Shown here one piece after another: positions 6,639 to 15,015 of a stretch of 40,979 bases of DNA. Numbering within the stretch: the stretch's first letter is position 1; each line of letters begins with the position of its first letter. The notes under the pieces are model-generated. The model saw only the letters and a list, made by a program, of their open reading frames with translations. It ran no database searches and had not been told where the DNA came from. This DNA is from Clostridiales bacterium (GTDB taxonomy: Bacteria; Bacillota; Clostridia; Christensenellales; Aristaeellaceae): positions 1-40,979 of the forward strand of contig SFFH01000029.1 in the NCBI GenBank assembly GCA_004557905.1, written 5' to 3'. The position numbers were made by a program, and so were the translations under genes.

Positions 6639-8111
6639 ATGATGCATACCCGACATCTCCTGTCCGCCGCAGCCTTCCTCGCGTTGCTGCTTTTGCTGCT
6701 CGCCGGTTTGAGCCGGGTTTTCGAATACAAGAGCAGCCGTGAAAAGCTTACCCCGTTCTTCGAGCGCGCCGCCCAGCTCGACGTGCTGTTCTTCGGAGAC
6801 AGCCACATGTACAGCGGCCTCTATCCCATGGAGCTGTGGGCGGATTACGGCATTACCTCCTATAATCTGTCCAACTACAACCTCACGATTCCCATTTCCT
6901 ACTGGGTGATGCGCAATGCGCTTTCCGTTTGTCAGCCCGAGGTCGTTGTCCTGGACGTGAATCAGGTCTGGGAGCAAGCGAAGCTCTGCGCTTCCAGCAG
7001 CGAAGTGCATACCGCGCTGGACGGCTTTCCGATGTCCCGCACGAAGCTCGAGGCCATCCTCGACCTCACGGATGATCCCCTGTTTACAGACGACAAGGGG
7101 CAGCGCTACCGGGATCTTCGTCCGGAATTCATCTTTCCGTTCATCAAGTACCACACGCGCTGGAGCGATCTCACGGCGCAGGATCTGAAGCCCCATCACA
7201 ATCAGGAGCTTGGCGGCGAACGCAAGATCGCCGTCGCTTTGCCGGAAGCCTACGAAATCACCGGCGCGGCTGCCGACGAGCAGGGCTTTGGCTTTCTCTA
7301 TCTGCGCCGCTTCATTGAGGATTGCCAAAGCCGGGGCATCCGCGTGCTGCTCACCAACCTCCCCTATCCCTGCCCGAACAACAGCGAGGAACAGTTCTAC
7401 ACCAACGCCGTCGTATACACGGCGGAAGAATACGGCGTCGAGTACCTCGACTTCGTGTACATGGACCAGATCGTCGATTACACCACCGACTGCTACGATC
7501 CCGCTTCGCACCTCAATCCTTCCGGCGCATGGAAGGTCACGAATTTTCTCGGGCAGCATTTGCAGGAAGCCTACGGCCTGCCGGATCATCGCGGCGAAGC
7601 CGCCTATGCGTCCTGGGACAGCGACTATGCGGCATATCGCGAGCGCAAGCTCAAAAGCCTTCGCCGGGAGACCGACCCCTATGCGTTCCTGATGCTGCTT
7701 TCCGATCCATCCTTCAGCACCATCCTGCTTGTTCCCAAGAACTCCGCCGCCTATACGGACAGCCTGGCCATGCAGCTCCTTCAAAATGCCGGACGCCGGC
7801 ATCTGCTGTATTCGGATACGGACGAAGCCGTATGGTCGGATGCGCTCATGCCGCTCGAACAGATCACGCAGCCGGTCGGCGGAAGCTATCTGGCCGTCAT
7901 CGACAGGGGCGGCGGGATGATCGGAGAATGTGTCGAAAGCGGCACGGTCTTCACCGCTTTTGGCAGCGTCACGCTGGACGGCTGTGCTGCAACGGCAGTC
8001 ACGCCCCGCGGAAACGTTCAGCTTGTCGCGCAGCCGGGCGCGGATATATTTGCCGTGGTGCTGGATCGGCAAAGCGGCGACGTGCTCTACGAACGCGCCG
8101 TCAAGCTTTGA
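6639..8111 (+). CDS. Exported SGNH/GDSL-fold protein, possible O-acyl modification partner
   Basis: 490 residues. A single N-terminal hydrophobic helix (about residues 5-27) acts as a signal anchor, so the rest is extracytoplasmic. Residues 48-60 (DVLFFGDSHMYSG) contain the block-I nucleophile Ser55, and DPASHLNPSG near 287-296 supplies the block-V Asp/His, as in AlgX/DltD-like SGNH proteins that work with MBOAT acyltransferases. No MBOAT gene is in the window. The C-terminal part (about 340-490) has no family I recognise. I chose the ATG at 6639 because a GAGG site and promoter lie just upstream; longer in-frame extensions run back into the tRNA fragment. An LPxTG-protein remnant follows in the same direction after 67 bases. 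Confidence 0.8.
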   Translation: MMHTRHLLSAAAFLALLLLLLAGLSRVFEYKSSREKLTPFFERAAQLDVLFFGDSHMYSGLYPMELWADYGITSYNLSNYNLTIPISYWVMRNALSVCQPEVVVLDVNQVWEQAKLCASSSEVHTALDGFPMSRTKLEAILDLTDDPLFTDDKGQRYRDLRPEFIFPFIKYHTRWSDLTAQDLKPHHNQELGGERKIAVALPEAYEITGAAADEQGFGFLYLRRFIEDCQSRGIRVLLTNLPYPCPNNSEEQFYTNAVVYTAEEYGVEYLDFVYMDQIVDYTTDCYDPASHLNPSGAWKVTNFLGQHLQEAYGLPDHRGEAAYASWDSDYAAYRERKLKSLRRETDPYAFLMLLSDPSFSTILLVPKNSAAYTDSLAMQLLQNAGRRHLLYSDTDEAVWSDALMPLEQITQPVGGSYLAVIDRGGGMIGECVESGTVFTAFGSVTLDGCAATAVTPRGNVQLVAQPGADIFAVVLDRQSGDVLYERAVKL

Positions 8112-8178
8112 CGCCGCGACTCTTGTCCATCTGCATCACGACAAAAAATGGAAGGAAAACACCAAGGAATACAAAGGA

Positions 8179-10091
8179 ATGCGGCTCCTTGTACTGTTTA
8201 CCACGGCGCTTGTACTGCTGTGCGGCGCGCAGGCGGTCGCCGAAAACATGACAGCCGTGCCCGCGGACAGAATCCGCGACGTCAAGCTTCCGGCAGGGGG
8301 TGTGATGACGCGCGACCCTGTGATTGACGACGGCAAGGTCATCATCTACGTGGATGACGACAAGACCAACTGGACGCAGGTGCTGCTGAAGGCCGCCGCA
8401 AGGGATATGCTTGACGCAACGCTGACCGTGACCGCGCCTGCCGGAGCCGTTGCAGGCACGCGGGAGAACTTCGGCGCAGGTGATGCAGAAACGCTGACCG
8501 CCATCGCAGCCTGGATGGCTCTGCAGTGTTCGCGGAAATCCGGTTCGGACAGCCCGCATTCTTCGTTGAGCCCGTCTCTGCCATCGGCGCGGGCACGATG
8601 CTCGCATGGGGAAGCCGCGACGGGCAGAAGCAGTATGAATATGTGCAGTGGGAAATCCATCACAGCAATCCGGACGCACGCGAGGTCCAGATGCCTCTGC
8701 TGACCACGGACATGCTTTCCGCCGTACCTCGCTGGCTTCCTGAAGGGGTAACAGCCGAAATCGAGCCGGGCGGCGTCACATGCGCGGTGACGGATTTCTC
8801 CGCTCTTTCCAGCCTGCCCATCGTCATTCATGCGCCGTCGGGCGCAACCGCCGCGGTGGTCTATTCCTACAACGGAATGAAGACCGTCGAGGAGACCCTC
8901 GAGGTCCATGGCGGCGATGTACGCCTGACCATCACCAAAGACTCCCATACGACGTTCGGGGAACGGATTGCACCTGCGCAGCTTGACTACAGCATCGCCT
9001 TTGTAAGCGGGGATGAACCGGACGCGGCCCTGCTTGATTTCGGCATGGTCAGCGTATGGCTGCTCAAGGCGGAAAAGGCGCCATATCCGTATTATAATTA
9101 GCAGGGCGCCGTGCCTGTAGACAGTGAACGGCTGACGATCCGGCAGGGCACGGAGCCGGTCAGCACCGAAGCCATCTATCGGGAAAAATACGGAAACGCC
9201 CATCTGAGCAAGGCTGCGCTGAACTTCTCGGCAAACAGCAGCGCAAACGTCCGCATGGAGGTCTCCGCGCCGTCGTGGGCCGTCGCGTATGCCATCGAAG
9301 GATCGGGCGGAGACTTCATCTATCAAACCGACCGGGGGCTTGGCATCAGCAGCGACAAGCATCTCATCCCGTCCGGTGCATCCCTGACCGTATTCGACGA
9401 GCCGCTTTTCAGGAAAGTGAAGGCAGATCCCGTCTTTGTCTATCTGCAGGACGGCATTACCGCCCGCTACGGCGGGTATGTGCGCGCCATCAGCTGGTAT
9501 GATGACGTGAACGCCGAAAAACCGCGCCTCATCGAGTACCTCTCCATCACGCACGACACGTTCAGCGATACGGTTCGCAGCGCGGTTGTGGATACGGAGC
9601 AGGACATCGTCGGGGCCGTGCAGGAGGTCACGGCGGTCTCCGGCAACGCGTGGGAGCTGGTCGTCCGCCATGACCCGCAGAGCGGAGAGGACGCCATTCA
9701 CTACGACCTTCATATGGAGGATGCGCGCAGCGTTTCGTACAGCCTTGACGGGGAGACCGTGTTTTACATTCCCTATCCTGAGGGCTGTGCGTACGAGGAT
9801 GAGGACGTCACCTATCAGCTGTATCATTACGACGACGCCTATCAGTCCTGCAGCGTTGTGGAGCTCGTCCCGACGCCTTACGGGCTGCGGTTTGTGGAGG
9901 ATCACCTGAGTCCGTTCGTTCTCACGTGGGACAAGGCGTTGCAGCCGGCTGCAACGCCTGCGCCGACCGCTGCGCCTGAAATCGATCTGCCCCGGACAGG
10001 CGATGAATCGCATCTGGAATGGCTGATCGGCGTACTGGCAGTCTCCATAGCCCTGCTGGCGTATGGGGTCCGGCGCAAACGCGACGCGTAA
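8179..10091 (+). pseudogene. LPxTG cell-wall-anchored surface protein, broken by a frameshift and an amber stop
   Basis: The 5' part (from the ATG at 8179) encodes a signal peptide, MRLLVLFTTALVLLCGAQAV, and about 110 residues. Around 8508-8511 one base appears to be missing and the coding frame moves: reading GC(N) then CTG GAT GGC restores a continuous protein. In the new frame an in-frame TAG lies at 9099-9101, after which the same frame runs open to 10091. The end, LPRTGDESHLEWLIGVLAVS followed by a hydrophobic stretch and RRKRDA, is a classic sortase anchor. The restored protein would be about 637 residues with no repeat or domain I recognise. Two separate lesions make a decayed gene more likely than recoding. 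The start has a poor ribosome site. Confidence 0.8.
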
Positions 10092-10173
10092 GCGCCCGCT
10101 CCCACTTCCGAACCGCTTTGCAGCGTCAAGCTACTCCGTGCTCGCTGCACGATACTTCGCGCAATTTCTGGCA

Positions 10174-10230
10174 AGAAAACATCCCGCACTGTGGCCCTCA
10201 TTTGAGGGGCACAGCGCGGGATGCTTTCTT
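10174..10230. terminator. Bidirectional terminator between convergent genes
   Basis: A 20-base stem with two mismatches (10180-10199 against 10204-10223, loop around ATTT) is followed by CTTTCTT on the plus strand and GTTTTCTT on the minus strand. Confidence 0.85.
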
Positions 10231-10236
10231 ATGCCA

Positions 10237-11262
10237 TTATGGTCTGTCGCCCGGTTGGTCCGTCTCCCCCGGCAGGGAGAGCATCATCACGCAGGGGCCG
10301 AAGAGGATCAGCGGCTTCATCAGCCTGGCCCGGCGCGCCAGCGCTGTCTCCTCCGGCTCCGCGCGCAGCGCCTCCAGCGCGTTCTGCGTCAGCGACAGCC
10401 TGATCACCGTCGGGCTGATGCGCGCGGCGGTAAAATTGCGGTTGAACGCGCTGTCCTGCACAAAGCCGTACTGCGTGTGCATTTCATCAGCCGCACCGTA
10501 GGGCGTGTAAGGCTCGCCCGCAAGCGCCCGGGGCAGGGAGTCGAGCACATAGACCGTGCCGCTCTCCGCAAACGTGCCGACGTGAAAGAGCACCGTCAGA
10601 TAGTGCCCGCTCTTGCCGGAGCGCAGCGGCGCGCCGGAGGCTTCCGTGCCCGCGCCCGCGCAGGCGAGGCAGAGCGTCGCGTCGTCCATGCCCATCCCGT
10701 GCAGCGCCATCAGCAGCGCCACCGCCTCCGTCCAGTCCGGGTAAACGGCCATCCGGCTGACGAACATCATCGGGGTCTGCACGCCGTCAAGGCGCTCCAG
10801 CACCTCCCGCGCGCTCAGATGCGCCTGCGTGACGCGCACGTCACCGGGGTACGCGCCGACCGTCCTCGCCAGATTCGGATACGCTTCCCGCCCGTCCGCC
10901 CGCAGCGCGGGGTCAAGCAGCGCGGCCAGATTTTGCAGATCAACGGGCGCTTTGCCCCGGGACCCGCGTGGGACGAGCAGGGCAAGCGTCTCCTGCACGA
11001 GTCCGATCGCCGTCTCCCGATCCGTCACGCCGAAGGAGGCGATCAGCCCATTGACGATGGAGACCGGCATGCAGCCGCGGCGCTGTATGGTTGCGGCATA
11101 ATAGGCGAGTTCCCCGATGGCCTCGTCGCGCTGGGACAGGACGCTCAGGCGCTGCATCCGCCCGTCCACGGGATGGCTTGCCGTATCCTGTGCGTATCCA
11201 TGCGGCGTCAGGCACACCAGCGCAAGCAACAGCGCCAGGAAAACCTTTCTCACGGGTTTCAT
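10237..11262 (-). CDS. Secreted C39-like papain-fold protein
   Basis: 341 residues from the ATG at 11262, which follows an AGGAGAGG site. An upstream in-frame extension to 11295 lacks a site and would spoil the signal peptide (MKPVRKVFLALLLALVCLTP). Conserved-looking features fit a C39-like cysteine peptidase fold: RRGCMPVSIVNGLI with Cys64, SGKSGHYLTVLF with His at about 222, and YVLDSLPRA with Asp at about 241. Proteolysis is inferred from these three motifs only; no bacteriocin or ABC exporter gene is nearby. The gene lies 38 bases downstream of the CHAP/L,D-transpeptidase gene on the same strand, so a cell-wall role is plausible. Calling it an unknown secreted protein would be the cautious alternative. 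Confidence 0.7.
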   Translation of the reverse strand: MKPVRKVFLALLLALVCLTPHGYAQDTASHPVDGRMQRLSVLSQRDEAIGELAYYAATIQRRGCMPVSIVNGLIASFGVTDRETAIGLVQETLALLVPRGSRGKAPVDLQNLAALLDPALRADGREAYPNLARTVGAYPGDVRVTQAHLSAREVLERLDGVQTPMMFVSRMAVYPDWTEAVALLMALHGMGMDDATLCLACAGAGTEASGAPLRSGKSGHYLTVLFHVGTFAESGTVYVLDSLPRALAGEPYTPYGAADEMHTQYGFVQDSAFNRNFTAARISPTVIRLSLTQNALEALRAEPEETALARRARLMKPLILFGPCVMMLSLPGETDQPGDRP

Positions 11263-11300
11263 CGGAATTGCCTCTCCTATCCTCTGTACGAACAAATGGT

Positions 11301-13229
11301 TTATGGGACCTCGAGCCCCAGCTCCTCATACGCCTGATCGATCGCCGCGTTCCAGGCGGAGACGACCTCCGGGCGCTCCGGCGCCTTGCAGATGGAGCAG
11401 GGCGTCAGCTCCGTGTACGGATAGCGCGAGAGCGTGCCGTACTTGATCCCGGTGAGCGGCAGGTACTTGCTGCGCACGCTCGAGCAATTTTGATCGGTAT
11501 GGTATTTCGAGCCGCCGTTCGGATTATAGTACATGGGCGCATCATCGTCCGTCTCCTCGAGCTTTCTGCCGTCGTCGTCCCAAACGATGATCTTGATGTT
11601 CTTCTCGTTTCGCAGGTTCTTCCAGATCCATTCGTGGTTGTAGCCGTCCGCATTGGCCTTGCGCTGCACGCGGATGCAGCCATGGGAGGCGCGGGAGCCA
11701 AGTGCGCTCTCGCAGATGCTGAAATCGCCGGTGCCGTCCGCCAGCACGCCGGCCTTTTCGCCATAGTACATCTCCGGCACCATGTGCAGCAGATCGCCGC
11801 CGTTGAAGCGGATGGCCTGATCGCACCACAGATTGCCCGACCAGAAGCCGCCCGTCGCGCTGATGAGCAGGAAGTCGCCGGAGGCCGTCTCGCAGTAATC
11901 CTCATTCTGGCCCTTGGTCGTGCCGGTCGAGACCAGCAGCTCGGTGAGCAGCTTGCCCTCCTTGTACAGGTACAGCCGCTGCGTGCGCTTGTCGACGATC
12001 ATGCCCCACGTGGGGTTCGGCGTGACGGTTTTGAGGCGGCCCGGGCGCACCCAGCCCTCCTCCAGCTCGTCATAGTCGTTGTACGCCTGGATCTTCGTCC
12101 AGCCGTCCTGCTCGCCCAGCACCTTCACGCCGACCGATTCGCCATAAAAAAAGCCGCGGTGCGCATCCGTGGTCTTCCTGCTGCCATTGGGCCCATCCGA
12201 GAGGTAGACCTTTTCCTTCTGGTCGACGTCAAGCACCGTGATGTCTTCCATCAGGCGGCTCCACGCCGCCTCCTCATCGTACGGATCGAACTCGCCGAAC
12301 CAGTTCCCCGCAATCGCTTCCTTGGCCGTTTCCAGCATCGCGCGGGCCTCGGCCTCGGCCTTTTCCTGGGCCTTGGCCTCCGCCTGCGCCTGCTTTTCCT
12401 CGATCTCCTCGGAGATCTTCATGAGCGTCTCGCGGTCGGCCACACCGGTCACGGAGAGGCCGCGCGCCTTCTGATAATTCTGGGTGGCCGTCTGCGTGCC
12501 CTTGCCGAACTTGCCGGCAGGCTCGTCGTTGTAAAAGCCCAGCTCGATCAGGTTCTTCTGGAAGGCCACGACCTCCTCGCCGCTGGAGCCCATCTTCAGC
12601 TCCGTGCCCACCAGACCGCTCTCGCGCACGCCGTAGCCGCGGATGGACGGATCGTCCAGCCGGTAGGTGTAGCGGCGCACCTGCGTCGGCGTCGGGCCGA
12701 GGATGTGGTTGTTGCCCTCGATGGTGTGCACCAGGTAGGTGCCGTCCGTATCCTGCGTCACGAACTCGACGATGCCCACGTGGTCGAGCCGGTTGTACTT
12801 GTACCACTCGATGTAAATGAGATCGCCGCGCTGCGGGATGTACGGCCTGTCCGCGACGGACACGCCGTCGGCAAGATAGAACTGGCCCTCCTCGCCGCGC
12901 AGGCCGCCGTTCACGGTGATGTAGCGGCCGCGCTCCTTGAACCAGGCGGCGCCGTCTGCGCAGCTGGTCTGCAGCGGATAGTCCGTGCCGAGCATGGACG
13001 TGCCGTAGACCTCGTCCGCGCGCGCCACGCACCAGGAGACGAACTCCGAGCACCACTCGCCGTAGGCCTTGCCGCCCCACTCGCCGTACTTGCTGTAGCC
13101 GCCCTTGGTGGCGGTATAGCCCAGCTCGCTCACGGCGGCGTTGACCAGCATTTCCGCCTGGTCATCCGCCAGCGCGCACGCGCCCAGCAGCAGCATGCAC
13201 GACAGAAGAAGCGCCATAATCTGTTTCAT
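11301..13229 (-). CDS. CHAP / peptidoglycan-binding / YkuD L,D-transpeptidase fusion
   Basis: 642 residues, exported: signal peptide with either a lipobox-like LGAC (Cys18) or a signal peptidase I site after ALA. Order of parts: CHAP-type amidase or endopeptidase (about 25-205; GEWCSEFVSWC with Cys60 and LDHVGIVEFV with His150); PG_binding_1 (about 207-265; MGSSGEEVVAFQKNLIELGF); a Glu/Lys/Ala-rich coiled linker (270-305); an SH3-like part with GWTKIQAYN and GWVRPGRL; YkuD catalytic domain (about 408-550; SHGCIRV near 515); and a C-terminal cysteine motif, YHTDQNC...TPCSIC, probably a small zinc site. It may both cut peptidoglycan stems and form 3-3 cross-links or attach proteins. Downstream on the same strand is the C39-like protein. 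Confidence 0.88.
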   Translation of the reverse strand: MKQIMALLLSCMLLLGACALADDQAEMLVNAAVSELGYTATKGGYSKYGEWGGKAYGEWCSEFVSWCVARADEVYGTSMLGTDYPLQTSCADGAAWFKERGRYITVNGGLRGEEGQFYLADGVSVADRPYIPQRGDLIYIEWYKYNRLDHVGIVEFVTQDTDGTYLVHTIEGNNHILGPTPTQVRRYTYRLDDPSIRGYGVRESGLVGTELKMGSSGEEVVAFQKNLIELGFYNDEPAGKFGKGTQTATQNYQKARGLSVTGVADRETLMKISEEIEEKQAQAEAKAQEKAEAEARAMLETAKEAIAGNWFGEFDPYDEEAAWSRLMEDITVLDVDQKEKVYLSDGPNGSRKTTDAHRGFFYGESVGVKVLGEQDGWTKIQAYNDYDELEEGWVRPGRLKTVTPNPTWGMIVDKRTQRLYLYKEGKLLTELLVSTGTTKGQNEDYCETASGDFLLISATGGFWSGNLWCDQAIRFNGGDLLHMVPEMYYGEKAGVLADGTGDFSICESALGSRASHGCIRVQRKANADGYNHEWIWKNLRNEKNIKIIVWDDDGRKLEETDDDAPMYYNPNGGSKYHTDQNCSSVRSKYLPLTGIKYGTLSRYPYTELTPCSICKAPERPEVVSAWNAAIDQAYEELGLEVP

Positions 13230-13329
13230 GTTTTCTATCCTTTCAAGCTATTCACGCTATCAATCCTTCTGCAAAGCGCCGGCCTCGGCCGCAAAGCAAC
13301 GGGATTGACGGCGTTACGTCGGCGATGCA

Positions 13330-13346
13330 GCCGGCATCATGCCGGT
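13330..13346. other. Perfect short palindrome in the gap between two minus-strand genes
   Basis: GCCGGCAT-C-ATGCCGG lies about 40 bases after the pseudouridine synthase stop codon. It lacks a T-run, so it is only a weak candidate terminator or 3' mRNA-end structure. I see nothing else in 13230-13386 except the AAAGGA ribosome site for the downstream gene. Confidence 0.3.
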
Positions 13347-13386
13347 GTATCCACAAGACGAACGGAGCTGTGGATTTCTTCCCGGT

Positions 13387-14103
13387 TTACAGAAGAATCT
13401 CCGCTTCCCTCGCCCAGATGGCCTCGCCGAAGCCGTGCCAGGGCCGCGCGTCGCGGGGCGGCAGGGCGGTAAAGCGCAGTTCCTCCTTCTTCGTGGGATG
13501 CACGAGGCCCAGATGCGCGCCCCATAGCGCGATCTGCTCGCCGGGCCTGCCCGCGCCGTAGCGCGCGTCGCCCCAGATGGGGAAGCCCGCGTGGGACGTC
13601 TGCACGCGGATCTGATGCGAGCGGCCGGTGAAGAGCTTCACGCGGATAAGCGACAGCCCGTCCGCCTCGCCCGCCTTCTGCCAGGCAAGATGCGCGTCCT
13701 TCGCGCCGGGCGTGCCCGCTGCGACCGCGCGCACGGTGTTGGTCCGCTCGTCCTTGAGCAGCCAATCGCAAAGCTCGATGCGTTCCGGCGCGCTGCCGCG
13801 CACGGCGGCGACGTACTGGCGGGCAAGCGTCTTCTCCCGCACCTGCCCGCTGAGCCTGTCCGCCGCCTTGCTCGTCCTGGCCAGCACCACCAGGCCGCCC
13901 ACCGGGCGGTCCAGCCTGTGCACCAGGCCCAGATACACCGCGCCGGGCTTGCCGTACTTCTCCGCGATGTAGCGCTTCATCGTGCTGTGCAGGTCGGGAT
14001 CGCCGGAAGCGTCCGCCTGCGTGGGCATGTTCGGCGGCTTGACGACCACGAGGAGGTGGTTGTCCTCGTAGACGATTTGAATGCCGTGATAGCTTTCCAT
14101 CAT
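13387..14103 (-). CDS. RluA-family pseudouridine synthase
   Basis: 238 residues, the size of a one-domain RluA-family enzyme without an S4 domain. GLVHRLDRPVGGLVV holds the catalytic Asp65 in the HRLDR motif, and LFTGRSHQIRVQTSHAGFPI and GDARYG are the other family blocks. It isomerises uridine to pseudouridine in rRNA or tRNA; the exact site cannot be told from sequence. It starts 3 bases after the stop codon of the SAM methyltransferase, so the two RNA-modification-type genes form one transcript, possibly with the GH4 gene upstream. Confidence 0.92.
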   Translation of the reverse strand: MMESYHGIQIVYEDNHLLVVVKPPNMPTQADASGDPDLHSTMKRYIAEKYGKPGAVYLGLVHRLDRPVGGLVVLARTSKAADRLSGQVREKTLARQYVAAVRGSAPERIELCDWLLKDERTNTVRAVAAGTPGAKDAHLAWQKAGEADGLSLIRVKLFTGRSHQIRVQTSHAGFPIWGDARYGAGRPGEQIALWGAHLGLVHPTKKEELRFTALPPRDARPWHGFGEAIWAREAEILL

Positions 14104-14106
14104 CGA

Positions 14107-14988
14107 TTACTTCTTTTCCCAGCGTCCGCTGGTGCCGCAGGGCAGCACGCCGCCGGCGCTCACCGGCAGGCAGAGCTCGTCCGCCTTCACCTCGCCGCCG
14201 AAGCGGGCCGTCACGCACATATCGACCATATTGCCCAGCACGCTGGCCTGGAAGCCCGTCGTGTAGCCGTTGAGCAGGAAGAACAGCGGATCCTCGCACA
14301 GCGCCTCACTCGCGGCCTTCACCAGGCCGTAGAGCTCGTTTTCCAGCTTCCAGACCTCGCCGCCCGGGCCGCGCCCATAGCTGGGTGGGTCCATCAGGAT
14401 GCCGTCGTAGAAGCGGCCGCGCCTCGCCTCGCGCTGCACAAACTTGAGCGCGTCGTCGACGATCCAGCGCGTGCTCTCCTCCGGCAGGCCGCTCAACTCG
14501 CGGTTCTCGCGCGCCCACTGCACCATGCCCTTGGCCGCGTCGCAGTGGCACACCTGCGCGCCTGCCGCCGCGCACGCCATCGTCGCGCCGCCGGTGTAGG
14601 CGAACAGGTTGAGCACGCGCACCTCGCGGCCCTCGGCGCGGCGGGCCTTCACCAGCTGGTTCATCCAGTCCCAGTTGGCCGCCTGCTCCGGGAACAAGCC
14701 CGTGTGCTTGAAGCCCGTCGGGCGGACGTAAAACCTTAGCGCATCGCCGTTGCAGCGATAGTTCACTTCCCAGCGCTCGGGGAGCCGTTCAAAAAACTCC
14801 CAGCTGCCGCCGCCCTTCTCGCTGCGGTGATAGTGCGCCTGCGCTTTTCGCCACAGCGACGGATCGCGCGCGGGCCAGATGGCCTGCGGGTCCGGACGGC
14901 GCAGGTACACGTCGCCCCAGCGCTCCAGCTTCTCGCCGCCGCCGCAGTCGAGTACCTCGTAATCCTGCCACTTGTCTGCAATAAACAT
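14107..14988 (-). CDS. Class I SAM-dependent methyltransferase, RlmI-like
   Basis: 293 residues from the ATG at 14988, which has an AGAGG site; a longer in-frame start at 15015 lacks support. The C-terminal Rossmann domain has motif I NLFAYTGGAT and motif IV DPPSYGRG, the latter shared with the RlmI/RlmKL rRNA methyltransferase group and PrmC-like enzymes. The N-terminal 110 residues (ADKWQDYEVLDCGGGEKLER, then YRCNGDALRFYVRPTGFKHT) are typical of the COG1092/COG2520-like proteins of Firmicutes. RNA methylation is likely but the target is not known. The pseudouridine synthase gene follows after 3 bases, which supports an RNA-modification role. Confidence 0.85.
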   Translation of the reverse strand: MFIADKWQDYEVLDCGGGEKLERWGDVYLRRPDPQAIWPARDPSLWRKAQAHYHRSEKGGGSWEFFERLPERWEVNYRCNGDALRFYVRPTGFKHTGLFPEQAANWDWMNQLVKARRAEGREVRVLNLFAYTGGATMACAAAGAQVCHCDAAKGMVQWARENRELSGLPEESTRWIVDDALKFVQREARRGRFYDGILMDPPSYGRGPGGEVWKLENELYGLVKAASEALCEDPLFFLLNGYTTGFQASVLGNMVDMCVTARFGGEVKADELCLPVSAGGVLPCGTSGRWEKK

Positions 14989-15015
14989 GGGATTCCTCTC
15001 TTCCCGGAAAGTCAA

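Noticed and set aside
8508..9101. Programmed frameshifting and amber readthrough in the LPxTG gene
   Set aside because: No slippery heptamer or downstream pseudoknot stands out at 8508, and the TAG context is ordinary. Two independent lesions fit decay or sequence error better.
11091..13472. A plus-strand open frame of about 790 codons opposite the CHAP/transpeptidase gene
   Set aside because: It is antisense to a gene with clear catalytic motifs and a signal peptide; its own sequence is Ala/Leu/Arg-rich without a family.
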